NCBI RefSeq assembly: GCF_028683095.1
Contig: NZ_JAJUBC010000027.1
Coordinates: 1 to 64,000, forward strand
Direction of reading: 5' to 3'
Source: Enterovibrio gelatinilyticus
GTDB taxonomy: Bacteria > Pseudomonadota > Gammaproteobacteria > Enterobacterales > Vibrionaceae
DNA length: 64,000 nucleotides
Part shown: positions 47,442-58,218 of the stretch, in pieces
How positions within the stretch are numbered: the stretch's first letter is position 1
How the letters are laid out: every line of letters starts with the position of its first letter
Made by a program: the position numbers and the translations under genes
The notes under the pieces: generated by a model
What the model saw: only the letters and a program-made list of their open reading frames with translations
What the model was told of the DNA's origin: nothing
The model's database searches: none

Positions 47442-48567
47442 ATGGCAGAAATAATTCTCGATTCATTAGCGCATTCTTACTCGTCCTCTCCGCAAGGTCG
47501 CAACGACTACGCCATTAGAAAAATGACCCATACATGGCGAGATGGCGGTGCCTATGCCCTGCTTGGGCCTTCTGGCTGTGGCAAGAGCACCATGCTGAAC
47601 ATCATTTCAGGGTTATTGACCCCCTCGGAAGGGAAGGTGGTTTTCGACCACCAAGACGTCAGCCAGCTAGCGCCGCAAGAAAGAAACATCGCACAGGTTT
47701 TTCAGTTTCCTGTGGTGTACGACACCATGACCGTTTATGACAACCTTGCCTTTCCATTACGGAATATGAAAACGCCTGAAGCCAAAGTGCGCTCTCGCGT
47801 GAGCGATGTGGCTGAGTTGCTTGAACTCACTCCTGTACTCGACAAACGTGCTAGCAACCTTACCGCTGATGAAAAGCAAAAAGTGTCCATGGGACGAGGA
47901 CTCGTACGTGAAGATGTTTCCGCGATCTTGTTCGATGAACCGCTGACGGTGATTGACCCCCATCTCAAATGGAAACTGCGCCGTAAGCTGAGGCAGATTC
48001 ACGAACAGTTTCACATCACCATGATTTACGTGACCCACGACCAACTGGAAGCCGCCACGTTCGCGGAAGAGATCGCCGTGATGTACGACGGTGTCATTGT
48101 GCAGTTTGGTACACCACGCGAATTGTTTGAGTCACCCAATCACACTTTCGTTGGATTCTTTATTGGCAGTCCAGGCATGAACCTGTTGCCCGTACAAAGA
48201 ACTCCCGACGGCAATGTCAGCTTTGAAGATATAGAGCTGTTGTTAACTGACGAACAGCGCAATGTCTTGGCCCAAACCGATAGCAGCAATATCAAAGTGG
48301 GCATTCGGCCCGAATTCGTTCACCTGTGGCAGGAAAAGCGAGACGACGCGTGGCAAGTCCCCGTGGAGTTCGTTGAAGACCTCGGCACGTATAAAATCGT
48401 TACCGTTCGCTTTGGCAAACAATTGTTAAAACTGCGCATTGCAGAAGAAGCGCCTGTTCCGGCTGACCACGCCCATATCAGCTTTCCCGCTCAATGGTTA
48501 AAGCTATACATCGACGAATTTTTGGCCGGTGAACCGCAACAATCAGAGATGGAAACGGGAGAGCAGG

Positions 48568-48578
<11 letters not shown>
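47442..48578 (+). CDS. glpT: glycerol ABC transporter ATPase GlpT-like
   Basis: 378 residues, second MalK-like ATPase. Walker A GPSGCGKST, Walker B ILFDEPLTVIDPHLKW and H-loop VTHDQ are intact, but the signature LSGGQ is replaced by LTADE (140-144, then KQKVSMGRGLVR). It complements GlpS, which keeps the signature but lacks the H-loop His. GAGG lies before the ATG. Note that this GlpT is unrelated to the glycerol-3-phosphate antiporter of the same name in E. coli. Confidence 0.85.
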
Positions 48579-49437
<859 letters not shown>

Positions 49438-49440
49438 GTC

Positions 49441-50238
49441 ATGAATAAAAAATCGATTGGCCTTTCTGCCTATATCCTATTTTTGATGTTGCCTATCTAT
49501 TGGCTACTGATGATGTCATTCAAGACCAACGAGGAAATCCTCGGAGGGCTGACTTTCTGGCCTCAATCATTCACCTTAGAAAATTACATCATCATTTTTA
49601 CTGATCCAAGCTGGTACAACGGTTATCTCAACTCGCTGACCTACGTGACCATTAATACCTTGCTGTCGTTGTCGGTAGCCTTGCCCGCGGCATACGCGTT
49701 TTCTCGCTACCGTTTCATTGGCGACAAGCACCTGTTCTTCTGGCTACTCACCAACAGAATGGCGCCACCAGCCGTGTTTTTGCTGCCGTTCTTCCAGCTT
49801 TATAGCTCTGTAGGCTTATTTGATACCCACATTGCGGTAGCACTTGCACATTGTTTGTTCAACGTGCCGCTCGCTGTCTGGATATTAGAAGGCTTTATCT
49901 CTGGGGTTCCCAAAGAGATAGACGAAACAGCTTACATAGACGGCTACAGCTTTCCGCGGTTCTTTGTGCGAATTTTCATTCCCATGATCCGCTCAGGCAT
50001 TGGTGTCACAGCCTTCTTTTGTTTCATGTTCAGCTGGGTCGAGCTCTTACTCGCGCGCACATTGACCTCAGTGAACGCCAAACCGATTGTCGCCACCATG
50101 ACCCGTACGGTGAGTGCATCTGGTATTGACTGGGGTGTACTGGCAGCGGCAGGGGTGCTCACCATCGTACCCGGATTATTGGTGATTTGGTTCGTTCGTA
50201 ACCACGTCGCTAAAGGTTTTGCACTAGGACGCGTTTAA
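49441..50238 (+). CDS. glpQ: glycerol ABC transporter permease GlpQ-like
   Basis: 265 residues, six membrane segments, MalG-type permease with the coupling loop EIDETAYIDGYSFPRFFVRIFIPM (~159-182). It begins 3 bases after glpP. Here GlpQ is the permease of the glycerol system, not the periplasmic phosphodiesterase of E. coli. Confidence 0.87.
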   Translation: MNKKSIGLSAYILFLMLPIYWLLMMSFKTNEEILGGLTFWPQSFTLENYIIIFTDPSWYNGYLNSLTYVTINTLLSLSVALPAAYAFSRYRFIGDKHLFFWLLTNRMAPPAVFLLPFFQLYSSVGLFDTHIAVALAHCLFNVPLAVWILEGFISGVPKEIDETAYIDGYSFPRFFVRIFIPMIRSGIGVTAFFCFMFSWVELLLARTLTSVNAKPIVATMTRTVSASGIDWGVLAAAGVLTIVPGLLVIWFVRNHVAKGFALGRV

Positions 50239-50249
50239 GGAGAAATACG

Positions 50250-50522
50250 ATGAGTTGGATGGCCTGGACACTCCCAAGTGCTCTGTTTTTTATCACCATT
50301 GGCTGCATGTTGACAGCCATGACCGTATTCGAAGTACTTCGGCCTTGTGTGGAAAGGAAAGGATTTTTGCCTATCCGCACAACCCGGGGTGATCGACTAT
50401 TTATAGGCCTGCTTGGCAGTGCCTATATCCACCTTCTCTTCATCGGAATGACGGACCTTCCCATTTGGTATCCCTTTGGGATTGCCATTGTATGGCTAGT
50501 CACCGTTCTTCGTTGGGGTTAG
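50250..50522 (+). CDS. glpU: GlpU-like small membrane protein (DUF2160)
   Basis: 90 residues with two to three hydrophobic segments (~8-28, ~50-65, ~70-87). Small DUF2160 proteins sit at this place in glycerol ABC operons, between the second permease and the binding protein. AGGAG lies before the ATG. The role in the complex is unknown, perhaps an accessory permease subunit. Confidence 0.8.
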   Translation: MSWMAWTLPSALFFITIGCMLTAMTVFEVLRPCVERKGFLPIRTTRGDRLFIGLLGSAYIHLLFIGMTDLPIWYPFGIAIVWLVTVLRWG

Positions 50523-50546
50523 GGAAAACGACAAAGGAGCGAAACT

Positions 50547-52280
50547 ATGAAGCAATTGCCTGCTGTAACCAAATGGACGCCTCTTGGGTTCATGATCGGG
50601 TTGTTACTGGCACCGGCGGTACACGCCGATCAGTACAGCGACGCAGCATCGAAGTGGGTGAATGATGAATTTACCCCTTCAACGCTTAACAAAGATGAAC
50701 AGCTAAAGGAAATGGCGTGGTTCACCAACGCTGCCAAACCTTTCCGCGGTATGGAAATCAAGGTCGTATCCGAAACCATCACCACCCATGAATACGAATC
50801 GAAAGTGCTTGCAAAGGCCTTCGAAGAACTCACGGGGATCAAGGTGACACACGACTTGATCCAAGAAGGTGATGTGGTCGAAAAACTGCAAACCGAGATG
50901 CAATCAAACCGCAGTATCTATGATGCATACATCAATGATTCTGATTTGATTGGTACTCACTTTCGCTATGGGAAAGTTTTTCCTATCAGTGACTACATCG
51001 AAAGTGAAGGTAAAGACATCACATTACCAACACTCGACCTTGATGACTTTATTGGCCTTAGTTTTACCACAGGTCCAGATGGGAAAATCTACCAACTGCC
51101 GGATCAACAATTTGCCAATCTCTATTGGTTCCGCGCTGACTGGTTTGCCCGCGACGATCTCAAAGCCAAATTCAAAGGCATTTATGGCTATGAGCTCGGT
51201 GTTCCTGTCAACTGGTCTGCCTATGAAGACATCGCTGAGTTCTTTTCGGTTCACGTAAAAGAAATCGACGGCGAACGTGTTTATGGCCACATGGATTACG
51301 GTAAAAAAGACCCCTCTTTGGGATGGCGTTTTACTGATGCATGGTTCTCCATGGCAGGCGCGGGTGACAAAGGTATCCCTAACGGTGTTCCTGTCGATGA
51401 ATGGGGCATTCGTGTAGACGGTTGTTCCCCTGTGGGTTCGAGTGTCGAGCGTGGCGGTGCTACCAATGGCCCAGCTGCGGTGTTCGCAACCACCAAATAC
51501 GTCGATTGGCTACGTGACTTTGCACCACCAGAAGCGCAAGGCATGACCTTCTCAGAAGCGGGCCCAGTTCCCGCTCAGGGATCGATTGCTCAACAAATCT
51601 TCTGGTATACCGCGTTTACGGCTGACATGACCAAACCCGGCTTGGCTGTTGTTAACACTGATGGTACGCCGAAGTGGCGAATGGCACCTTCACCTCGCGG
51701 TCCATACTGGGAAGATGGCATGAAACTGGGTTACCAAGACACTGGCTCTTGGACGCTCATGCAGTCTACTGAACCAAAACGTCGTATGGCAGCATGGCTA
51801 TATGCGCAGTTTACAGTGGCTAAAACTGTTTCACTGAAAAAGACGCTCGTGGGTTTAACGCCAATTCGTGAGTCTGATATTAACTCGCAAGCCATGACCG
51901 ATGTTGCTCCGAAACTCGGTGGTCTGGTCGAATTCTATCGAAGCCCAGCACGTGTTCAGTGGACGCCAACAGGTACTAACGTCCCTGATTATCCAAAACT
52001 GGCACAGCTTTGGTGGCAATTCATTGCAGAAGCCGCGAACGGCGAAAAAACACCGCAAGAAGCACTTAACGGCTTAGCCGCGGCGCAAGATAAAGTGTTA
52101 CGTCGTCTTGAGCGTGCCAACGTTCAAGGTGAATGTGGACCTAAACTCAACAAACCTCGCGATGCTGACTATTGGCTAAACCTTCCCGGCGCACCAAAAG
52201 CGAAGCTGCAAAATGAGAAGCCCAAAGGGCAAACCATCAATTATGATGCTTTGCTTGAGGAATGGAAATCCGCCATGTAA
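50547..52280 (+). CDS. glpV: glycerol ABC transporter substrate-binding protein GlpV-like
   Basis: 577 residues: signal peptide to about residue 27 (LLLAPAVHADQYSD) and an extracellular binding-protein fold of unusually large size (~550 residues against ~400 for most sugar-binding proteins), as expected for GlpV. It captures glycerol in the periplasm and delivers it to GlpPQ. Last gene of the operon, followed by a strong terminator. No glpK or glpD is adjacent, so metabolism of the imported substrate depends on genes elsewhere. Confidence 0.87.
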   Translation: MKQLPAVTKWTPLGFMIGLLLAPAVHADQYSDAASKWVNDEFTPSTLNKDEQLKEMAWFTNAAKPFRGMEIKVVSETITTHEYESKVLAKAFEELTGIKVTHDLIQEGDVVEKLQTEMQSNRSIYDAYINDSDLIGTHFRYGKVFPISDYIESEGKDITLPTLDLDDFIGLSFTTGPDGKIYQLPDQQFANLYWFRADWFARDDLKAKFKGIYGYELGVPVNWSAYEDIAEFFSVHVKEIDGERVYGHMDYGKKDPSLGWRFTDAWFSMAGAGDKGIPNGVPVDEWGIRVDGCSPVGSSVERGGATNGPAAVFATTKYVDWLRDFAPPEAQGMTFSEAGPVPAQGSIAQQIFWYTAFTADMTKPGLAVVNTDGTPKWRMAPSPRGPYWEDGMKLGYQDTGSWTLMQSTEPKRRMAAWLYAQFTVAKTVSLKKTLVGLTPIRESDINSQAMTDVAPKLGGLVEFYRSPARVQWTPTGTNVPDYPKLAQLWWQFIAEAANGEKTPQEALNGLAAAQDKVLRRLERANVQGECGPKLNKPRDADYWLNLPGAPKAKLQNEKPKGQTINYDALLEEWKSAM

Positions 52281-52358
52281 TGGCGCTGATCCACATGACA
52301 CTCACATACTGGTTTAACGTTTAATATCCTAAATTAAGCAGACAGCCACGTGAAAACA

Positions 52359-52392
52359 AAAACGCCTGCAGGATTTTTGCAGGCGTTTTTTT
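52359..52392 (+). terminator. terminator of the glycerol transporter operon
   Basis: AAAACGCCTGCA / TGCAGGCGTTTTTTT, perfect stem with 7-base loop and T-run, about 80 bases past glpV; it also lies just beyond the convergent kinase stop and may serve both. Confidence 0.93.
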
Positions 52393-52407
52393 ATGCGTTT
52401 TGTTCAC

Positions 52408-54729
52408 TTAATTGGTCTGGGCTTGCTCTTGCTCCGACCCTGGCATGTGAAGCTTTATCATGCGCTCTAGGTCAATTTTTCTAACCGGTTTCGCAATATA
52501 GTCATCCATACCCGCCCTTAAGCAAGCCTCTCTATCTTGTGAGGTTGCATTGGCGGTGAGTGCAACAATGGGTGTCTGAGGCGCGTATCCATGCTCTCGA
52601 AGCAACCTTGAGGCTTGATACCCATCCATGATAGGCATTTGGCAATCCATGAAGATCAAATCAAAGCTCTCTTGTTGGCAAAGCTCTATCGCGACCTTGC
52701 CGTTTTCTGCTAACACGACCTCGACACCAAGGCGCGTGAGCATCGCCTGTACGACACGTTGATTGACCATGGTATCTTCCACTACCAAAACTCGCCCTTG
52801 GTAGGAGTCAGACACTTCGACTTCCCTCGTTGCTTGGGTTTGTTCAGTGACTTCTCCCGTTAGCGAAATGACGCCCAGTTGCGTTTGCTGGCCTCGCAAA
52901 ATACGCGCTAACACATTTTTGAGGTCGTTAAACTTATAAGGCCGAGACAAGTAGCCCTCGATGCGAAAATTATCGAGTTTCACACTATCATGCATATCTG
53001 GCGCGGCCGTGATCATCATAAGACTTGGACAGCGCTGCCCAAAGCGATTTCTCAGCCTAGAAGCAATCGAAAAACCATCTACGTTTGGCATCAATTTATC
53101 GAGAATCACGACTTTGAACGGTTTCCCAGAGTCCATCCGCTCTGCAATCATCTCTTCTGTATCTTCTGGTCGCAGGCAACAAGACACCTGACATCCCATA
53201 CTGCCCAGTTGCGCGCTGGTAATACGCATATTTAATCGACTATCGTCCACCAGCAACATCGCTGCATCGGCAAATAACAGTGAGTCGAACGGTGCACCTT
53301 CCGGTACTTGCGCTCTCTCAAAAGTCACATTGAAAAAGAAACGACTGCCTTCATTTTCCGTACTTTCAAGCTGTAACCGTCCCCCCATCAACTCGACAAT
53401 CTGACTAGAAATCGCCAGCCCAAGTCCTGTGCCGCCAAAATTACGGCTCATGCTCCCATCCGCCTGTTCAAACTTCTCAAAGATCTTGTCTTGCTTGCTC
53501 CCTGGTATGCCAATTCCTGTATCACGAACCTCAAATAGCACAGTAACTTGTTGGTCTTTGCTTTCTACCTGTCGAATACCGACATGAACACTGCCATGTT
53601 CCGTAAACTTCACGGCATTGCCCACCAAGTTAATCATCACCTGACGCAATCTCACCGCATCACCCATCAAGAGTGGCGCTAGGCTTTCATCCACATGGCA
53701 TTCAAACGCAAGATCTTTTTCTTTCGTTCTTAATCGAAATAGATGCTCTATGTCGCGGTTAAGCTCAAGCAAGTTAAGCTCCAAGACTTCCAAGTCAAAC
53801 TTACCCGCTTCGATTTTCGAAAAATCCAAAATATCATTAATGATATCCAGTAAAGACAATGACGACGTTTCAAGCATATCGATGAACTCTTGCTGCTCAT
53901 CATTCAGTGGCGTACCTTTAAGCAGTGAGGACATACCAATAATGCCGTTCATCGGTGTCCGTATTTCATGGCTCATGTTTGCCAGAAATTCACTTTTCTT
54001 TAGATTTGCGTCTTCTGCCGTTTCTTTGGATTGATGAAGCTCAGCATTATACTCACGCATTTTTTCAACGGTTTTATTGTATTGGGTGTACAAGGTCACC
54101 AACTCCTCACCCATTCTACTTTTGGGGGGTTCTATTTCCTTGGGTAGGTTATCAGCATCAAACTTCGTCACACCTTGAGAAATCCAGATCAATGGCCGAA
54201 CCACGTCGATATAAACAATGAAAAAGACGAGACCTCCCAGTACCAATATCGCGCCACCTAAAAACAGAAGCAGCATGACAAAACGCTCAGTCAGCGCGTT
54301 ATAAACTTGCTGCAAGCTCACTTCGATCTGCACAGTGCCTAGGCTATATTTATTGCCGAATTGCTGATGGACCATTGGCCATTGATACGAAATTTTCGGT
54401 TCTGGCGGGCTTTTCCCCGCTTCCGCTAGCACACGGTCAGAATCAAAAACACGAACATATGAGATATCGGGGTGCTGAAAAATCCCTTTAACGATCACTC
54501 CAACTTGCTCGAGATCTTCTTGCCAAACACTATTTGAGATACTCGATAAATCGGTGTCATGGATCAGCAACGCATTCTGACGGAGTTGCTCAGAGCGCGC
54601 TTGATAGTCAAGAAATAGAGCAAACGCAGCGACCAAAAATGCCAACAGACTACACACGAATAGCACCCTGCTCACCAACCTGGCGGCCATACTCGAAGGG
54701 TGAGGGAGATTCTCTTTTTGATTCAACAT
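52408..54729 (-). CDS. hybrid sensor kinase with two receivers (BarA/TorS-like layout)
   Basis: 773 residues, inner membrane. Membrane segments ~20-40 and ~150-173 enclose a ~110-residue periplasmic sensor; HAMP ~175-225; HisKA with His254 ([10 protein letters not shown]); HATPase with DTGIGI and GTGLGL; first receiver ~500-620 ([19 protein letters not shown], with SRP where KP is usual); second receiver with Asp695 ([13 protein letters not shown]) and IAKP. No Hpt domain. It diverges from a small periplasmic binding protein gene 70 bases away, a likely sensory partner. The ribosome site at the ATG is weak; an internal ATG at codon 14 is possible. Confidence 0.9.
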   Translation of the reverse strand: MLNQKENLPHPSSMAARLVSRVLFVCSLLAFLVAAFALFLDYQARSEQLRQNALLIHDTDLSSISNSVWQEDLEQVGVIVKGIFQHPDISYVRVFDSDRVLAEAGKSPPEPKISYQWPMVHQQFGNKYSLGTVQIEVSLQQVYNALTERFVMLLLFLGGAILVLGGLVFFIVYIDVVRPLIWISQGVTKFDADNLPKEIEPPKSRMGEELVTLYTQYNKTVEKMREYNAELHQSKETAEDANLKKSEFLANMSHEIRTPMNGIIGMSSLLKGTPLNDEQQEFIDMLETSSLSLLDIINDILDFSKIEAGKFDLEVLELNLLELNRDIEHLFRLRTKEKDLAFECHVDESLAPLLMGDAVRLRQVMINLVGNAVKFTEHGSVHVGIRQVESKDQQVTVLFEVRDTGIGIPGSKQDKIFEKFEQADGSMSRNFGGTGLGLAISSQIVELMGGRLQLESTENEGSRFFFNVTFERAQVPEGAPFDSLLFADAAMLLVDDSRLNMRITSAQLGSMGCQVSCCLRPEDTEEMIAERMDSGKPFKVVILDKLMPNVDGFSIASRLRNRFGQRCPSLMMITAAPDMHDSVKLDNFRIEGYLSRPYKFNDLKNVLARILRGQQTQLGVISLTGEVTEQTQATREVEVSDSYQGRVLVVEDTMVNQRVVQAMLTRLGVEVVLAENGKVAIELCQQESFDLIFMDCQMPIMDGYQASRLLREHGYAPQTPIVALTANATSQDREACLRAGMDDYIAKPVRKIDLERMIKLHMPGSEQEQAQTN

Positions 54730-54799
54730 AGACTAGGCTTATGGATGTCCCGATAAAGAAGCAGCTATCTCTAATAGTAGCCAAAAGTCTCAAACTTGG

Positions 54800-55594
54800 A
54801 TGAACATTGCTATGTCTAAAAAATGTCTGTGGGTTTCTCGTATCTGCCTACTTTCTCTATATTGTCTGCTAGGGCTCTTTATTCATTCGCCCGCCCATGC
54901 AATAACGCTTGATTACTACGTCGTACAAGACCAATCAGAGCCACTACAAATACAAGAAGAAGGCCAGAATCACCGCGGAATCATTACGGATATTCTGATG
55001 AGAGCCCTAGAAGGCAGCCCACATGAACTGCGTATCCACACTTACCCATTTAATCGGATGATGACTTTGCTATCAGACAGCCAGAACACAAACTGGATCA
55101 CATACGGCAGTCCACAATGGGGAGGCATGCAGTCCGTCAACTTATCTTCATCCCCCCTATTTGAGGTCGAACACAGTATTGTCAGCAACACGAATGATGG
55201 CTTTCCTTATAAATCACCCGATGATTTAAACGGGAAGATTGCCGTATTGCTCTTTGGATTCGACTATCCAGGACTTGATGTGAAAATCGCCAAAGGGCAA
55301 GTCAGCGAAGTCCGTGTGAAAAATTATGATGCTGCATTTCGAGTCGTCGATCGTATCAAAAAAACTGGGGGGTTTGTCGAAATGGATATTCGCCTCAAGT
55401 ACCACTTAAAACGCTTAGGCTTCACTGACCAAGACTACCAACTTCATAAGGCGAGCAATCTGATCCCAAACTACAACATTCATTTGGCGTATTCACCCGA
55501 CATAGCCCCTCAAATCAAGCAATTTATCGATAAACGCATTATTCAAATGGCAGAAACAGATGAGATAAAGACTATCATTAATAAATATCTCTAA
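54800..55594 (+). CDS. periplasmic solute-binding protein, family 3 type
   Basis: 264 residues: signal peptide to about residue 35 (LLGLFIHSPAHA) and a bacterial extracellular solute-binding (amino-acid type) fold: GIITDILMRALEG, a central LFGFDYPGLD region and a C-terminal DEIKTIINKYL. Two start codons are possible (54800 or 54815). No transporter genes are near; it lies head-to-head with a hybrid kinase and just upstream of a PilZ protein, suggesting a sensory role. Confidence 0.8.
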   Translation: MNIAMSKKCLWVSRICLLSLYCLLGLFIHSPAHAITLDYYVVQDQSEPLQIQEEGQNHRGIITDILMRALEGSPHELRIHTYPFNRMMTLLSDSQNTNWITYGSPQWGGMQSVNLSSSPLFEVEHSIVSNTNDGFPYKSPDDLNGKIAVLLFGFDYPGLDVKIAKGQVSEVRVKNYDAAFRVVDRIKKTGGFVEMDIRLKYHLKRLGFTDQDYQLHKASNLIPNYNIHLAYSPDIAPQIKQFIDKRIIQMAETDEIKTIINKYL

Positions 55595-55618
55595 GCGTAA
55601 CCCTGACGGAACATTGCC

Positions 55619-56299
55619 ATGCAATCACTCAAAACCGAAGGCTCTGACAGTTTCTATCGACTTCTTGCCGTTGGGGCTCGACTCAATATCGAACTCTCTG
55701 ATGATCCGCGTAAAACGCAGGTCGTCTCTCGGCTAGTCGGATACAGAAAAGAGCAGTTTCTTCTTATTGATTGCCCCACAGGTCAAGATCCTGTTATCGA
55801 ACGGTTTCAAATACCCAACAATGAAGTCATCATTCGTGCCGTTACCGACAGCGAGTTTCGGGATGTCATCGCTTTTCGTTGCTTGGTCATGGGCGTTATT
55901 CAAAAGCCTATAAGGCTCCTAATTGTGTCCATTCCCGATAACGTCGCGCACAGACAAATTCGTCAACAACCGCGTATTGACACCAACATGTCAGTTCGTA
56001 TCCAAGACAGCGACAGCACGTTCAACGCGACGATGACAGACTATTCTGTAACAGGGTGCTGTTTGGAAGTTCCTGCTAATGAACATCTACTCTTCGAAGA
56101 TGAAACGCTTCAAATAGTTTTGGAATATGGTGATTCAATCAGCGGGAAGATAACTGGCTCTGTCGTCGCGGTTAACAATGAAAAAGACCCACCAACGGCA
56201 GGCCTTCAGTTTGATGACAGTGAATCAACTCTGCGTAAAGAGTTTTTCTATCAGTTGCTGTTCGATATGCGTAAGAACGATAAATCATTAGAGGTTTAA
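55619..56299 (+). CDS. YcgR/PlzD-like c-di-GMP receptor (PilZN-PilZ)
   Basis: 226 residues: N-terminal YcgR-like domain ~15-108 and C-terminal PilZ domain ~112-215. Both c-di-GMP motifs are canonical: Arg115-Q-Q-P-Arg119 and Asp141-Y-Ser143-V-T-Gly146. Proteins of this layout bind c-di-GMP and slow the flagellar motor or tune surface behaviour. It starts 24 bases after the solute-binding protein gene, so the two may be one operon linking a ligand to c-di-GMP output. Confidence 0.88.
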   Translation: MQSLKTEGSDSFYRLLAVGARLNIELSDDPRKTQVVSRLVGYRKEQFLLIDCPTGQDPVIERFQIPNNEVIIRAVTDSEFRDVIAFRCLVMGVIQKPIRLLIVSIPDNVAHRQIRQQPRIDTNMSVRIQDSDSTFNATMTDYSVTGCCLEVPANEHLLFEDETLQIVLEYGDSISGKITGSVVAVNNEKDPPTAGLQFDDSESTLRKEFFYQLLFDMRKNDKSLEV

Positions 56300-56333
56300 G
56301 CCGTCTTAATCGCTCTTTCTATTTGATATCGTA

Positions 56334-57407
56334 TTAGCCCGCGTCTAAAACGCCTCGTCGAATCTGATCCAATTCAATAGATTCAAACAGTGCTTGGAAA
56401 TTCCCTTCGCCAAAGCCTTGATTGCCCTTGCGTTGAATAATTTCGAAAAACACAGGACCAATAACGGTGTCAGTGAATATTTGTAGCAAAATACCAGTGC
56501 TGACACTGCCATCAATCAATACGCGATAATCACGAAGTTGGGTGACACTTTCTTCATGCCCTTCCACGCGTGAGTCGACATTCTCATAATACGTATCAGG
56601 CGTATTCATAAAACGCATACCACGCGATCTCAGTGTTTCAACTGTCTGGTAAATATCGTCCGTACTCAATGCGATATGCTGAATACCTTCTCCGTTGTAG
56701 GCATCGAGATACTCGGCAATTTGAGATTTATCATCACTTGATTCATTGATAGGAATACGGATTTTGCCACAAGGCGCTGTCAACGCGCGCGATTTCAACC
56801 CCGTCAGTTTGCCTTCAATGTCGAAATATCGGATCTCTTTGAAGTTAGCAATCCGATCATAAAAATCAGACCAAACATCCATGTTGCCTTTTTCGACATT
56901 ATGGGTGAGATGATCAATAACCTGCAGGCCCGCATCCGCTGCTTTTAGCGTCTCTTTCCAATTAGGGTAGAAGGTAAAGTCGATGTCATAAATTTCGCTC
57001 TCACCATAACGGTCAACAAGATACAGGTACGAACCTCCGATACCGTGTATCGCTGGAATGTTGAGCTCCATTAAACCAATACGCGGTTCGCAAGCTTCAG
57101 CGCCTTGTTGCACCGCATACTGCATCGCGTGGTTTGAATCCTTCACCCGAAATGCCATGGCATTCACGCTCGCACCATGTTGTTTAGCAAAACCTTCGGC
57201 CTGCGAGTCATGCTCACCGTTTACAATAAAATTGATGTCGCCTTGGCGATATAACCAAACGTCTTTGTGTTTGTGCTTCGCAATTTCTGCAAAGCCCATC
57301 AGTGAAAATAGTGTCTTGAGTTCAGCAATGCCTGCCGCATTCGGCGCGGTATATTCCACAAACTCAAAGCCATCCGTACCCATTGGGTTAATGGTTGTAT
57401 TTGCCAT
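56334..57407 (-). CDS. hpd: 4-hydroxyphenylpyruvate dioxygenase
   Basis: 357 residues, Fe(II) enzyme of tyrosine degradation converting 4-hydroxyphenylpyruvate to homogentisate (in many bacteria also a source of pyomelanin). The iron ligands are visible: His166 (DHLTHNV), His244 (GIQHIALST) and Glu322 (VFFEIIQRKG), with GFGEGNFQALFESIE at the C-terminal helix. The start MANTTINP with GAGG upstream is chosen over an ATG 11 codons earlier. No other tyrosine-pathway gene (hmgA, maiA) is adjacent. Confidence 0.95.
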   Translation of the reverse strand: MANTTINPMGTDGFEFVEYTAPNAAGIAELKTLFSLMGFAEIAKHKHKDVWLYRQGDINFIVNGEHDSQAEGFAKQHGASVNAMAFRVKDSNHAMQYAVQQGAEACEPRIGLMELNIPAIHGIGGSYLYLVDRYGESEIYDIDFTFYPNWKETLKAADAGLQVIDHLTHNVEKGNMDVWSDFYDRIANFKEIRYFDIEGKLTGLKSRALTAPCGKIRIPINESSDDKSQIAEYLDAYNGEGIQHIALSTDDIYQTVETLRSRGMRFMNTPDTYYENVDSRVEGHEESVTQLRDYRVLIDGSVSTGILLQIFTDTVIGPVFFEIIQRKGNQGFGEGNFQALFESIELDQIRRGVLDAG

Positions 57408-57595
57408 CCTCAATTCTCCTGCCTGCTTGCAATTAAGCAAATCGATTCCTTTTTTGTTGGCAGCATTGCCAACACAGTCACTAAAAGGAATAGCAGTCGG
57501 TAATCAGAAACGGCAACGCAAGGGGACACTCATCAGCAGCACTCGCTGTAAAGAAAATTCTGTAAATGGAAATTGACAGTACGGGTGTGTGCACG

Positions 57596-57955
57596 TTAGT
57601 GAGGAAGGCTAATCTGTAAATATTGAGCAATCAGTTCGGCCGCTTCAATTTCTTCACCGCTGAGATCGCTTCCCCAATCTGGCCCCAGCATGACAGCGTC
57701 CTTTGCCAGATCGACCAACCATTCCTCCAGAAATTCTGGGATCAGAATCGCCACTGGCGCGAATTCTTCCCACTCATCAACGCAATGTATTGCAGCGGCG
57801 TCTCTTGATGACCAAAACGGCATCACATCGGTATCTTCATAAATGGATGAGTCACAGATCACCCAGCCATCTTTACACTGTAAACCCCATACCTCTCCGC
57901 TAGCACGGGAAACCGTCACAAACTTCTCTATCGGTGTCGTGTCGTTGGTTGTCAT
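57596..57955 (-). CDS. DUF2750 protein
   Basis: 119 residues, soluble and acidic. EVWGLQCKDGWVICDS followed by VMPFWSSRDAAAIHCVDEWEE is the DUF2750 pattern. Function unknown. Preceded by AGGAG; monocistronic. Expected to be cytosolic. Confidence 0.8.
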   Translation of the reverse strand: MTTNDTTPIEKFVTVSRASGEVWGLQCKDGWVICDSSIYEDTDVMPFWSSRDAAAIHCVDEWEEFAPVAILIPEFLEEWLVDLAKDAVMLGPDWGSDLSGEEIEAAELIAQYLQISLPH

Positions 57956-58055
57956 ACGCGGTCTCCTTTATGCACAACCGTGTTTTAAACTTGTAAGCTA
58001 ACACTACAATTTACGCATACAGCTTAAGAGGTTGTGTATCAAGATTGAGCAATTG

Positions 58056-58218
58056 GTGTTATACCCAAACAACCTGAAGATGCAGGATTCAGCGAGTTTG
58101 ACTGGCGTTATGCTCAAGGCGTCCCTTTTTGATGTAGTCATCTCCATCAAAAAGGGATAACACCGAGCATAGCGTCAGTCACTCGCCCGAAGGGAGGCCA
58201 TCAGGTTGTTTGGGTATA
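58056..58218. repeat. ~160-base hairpin repeat (MITE-like palindromic element)
   Basis: Nested inverted repeats pair the whole element with itself: TATACCCAAACAACCTGA (58060-58077) with 58201-58218; GCGAGT plus GACTGGCGTTATGCTC (58092-58115) with GAGCATAGCGTCAGTC plus ACTCGC (58165-58186); CCCTTTTTGATG (58123-58134) with CATCAAAAAGGG (58145-58156). No coding capacity. It resembles the dispersed palindromic intergenic repeats of vibrios. Its right arm overlaps the 3' end of the AraC gene. The rest of 57956-58055 is the DUF2750 leader. Confidence 0.85.
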
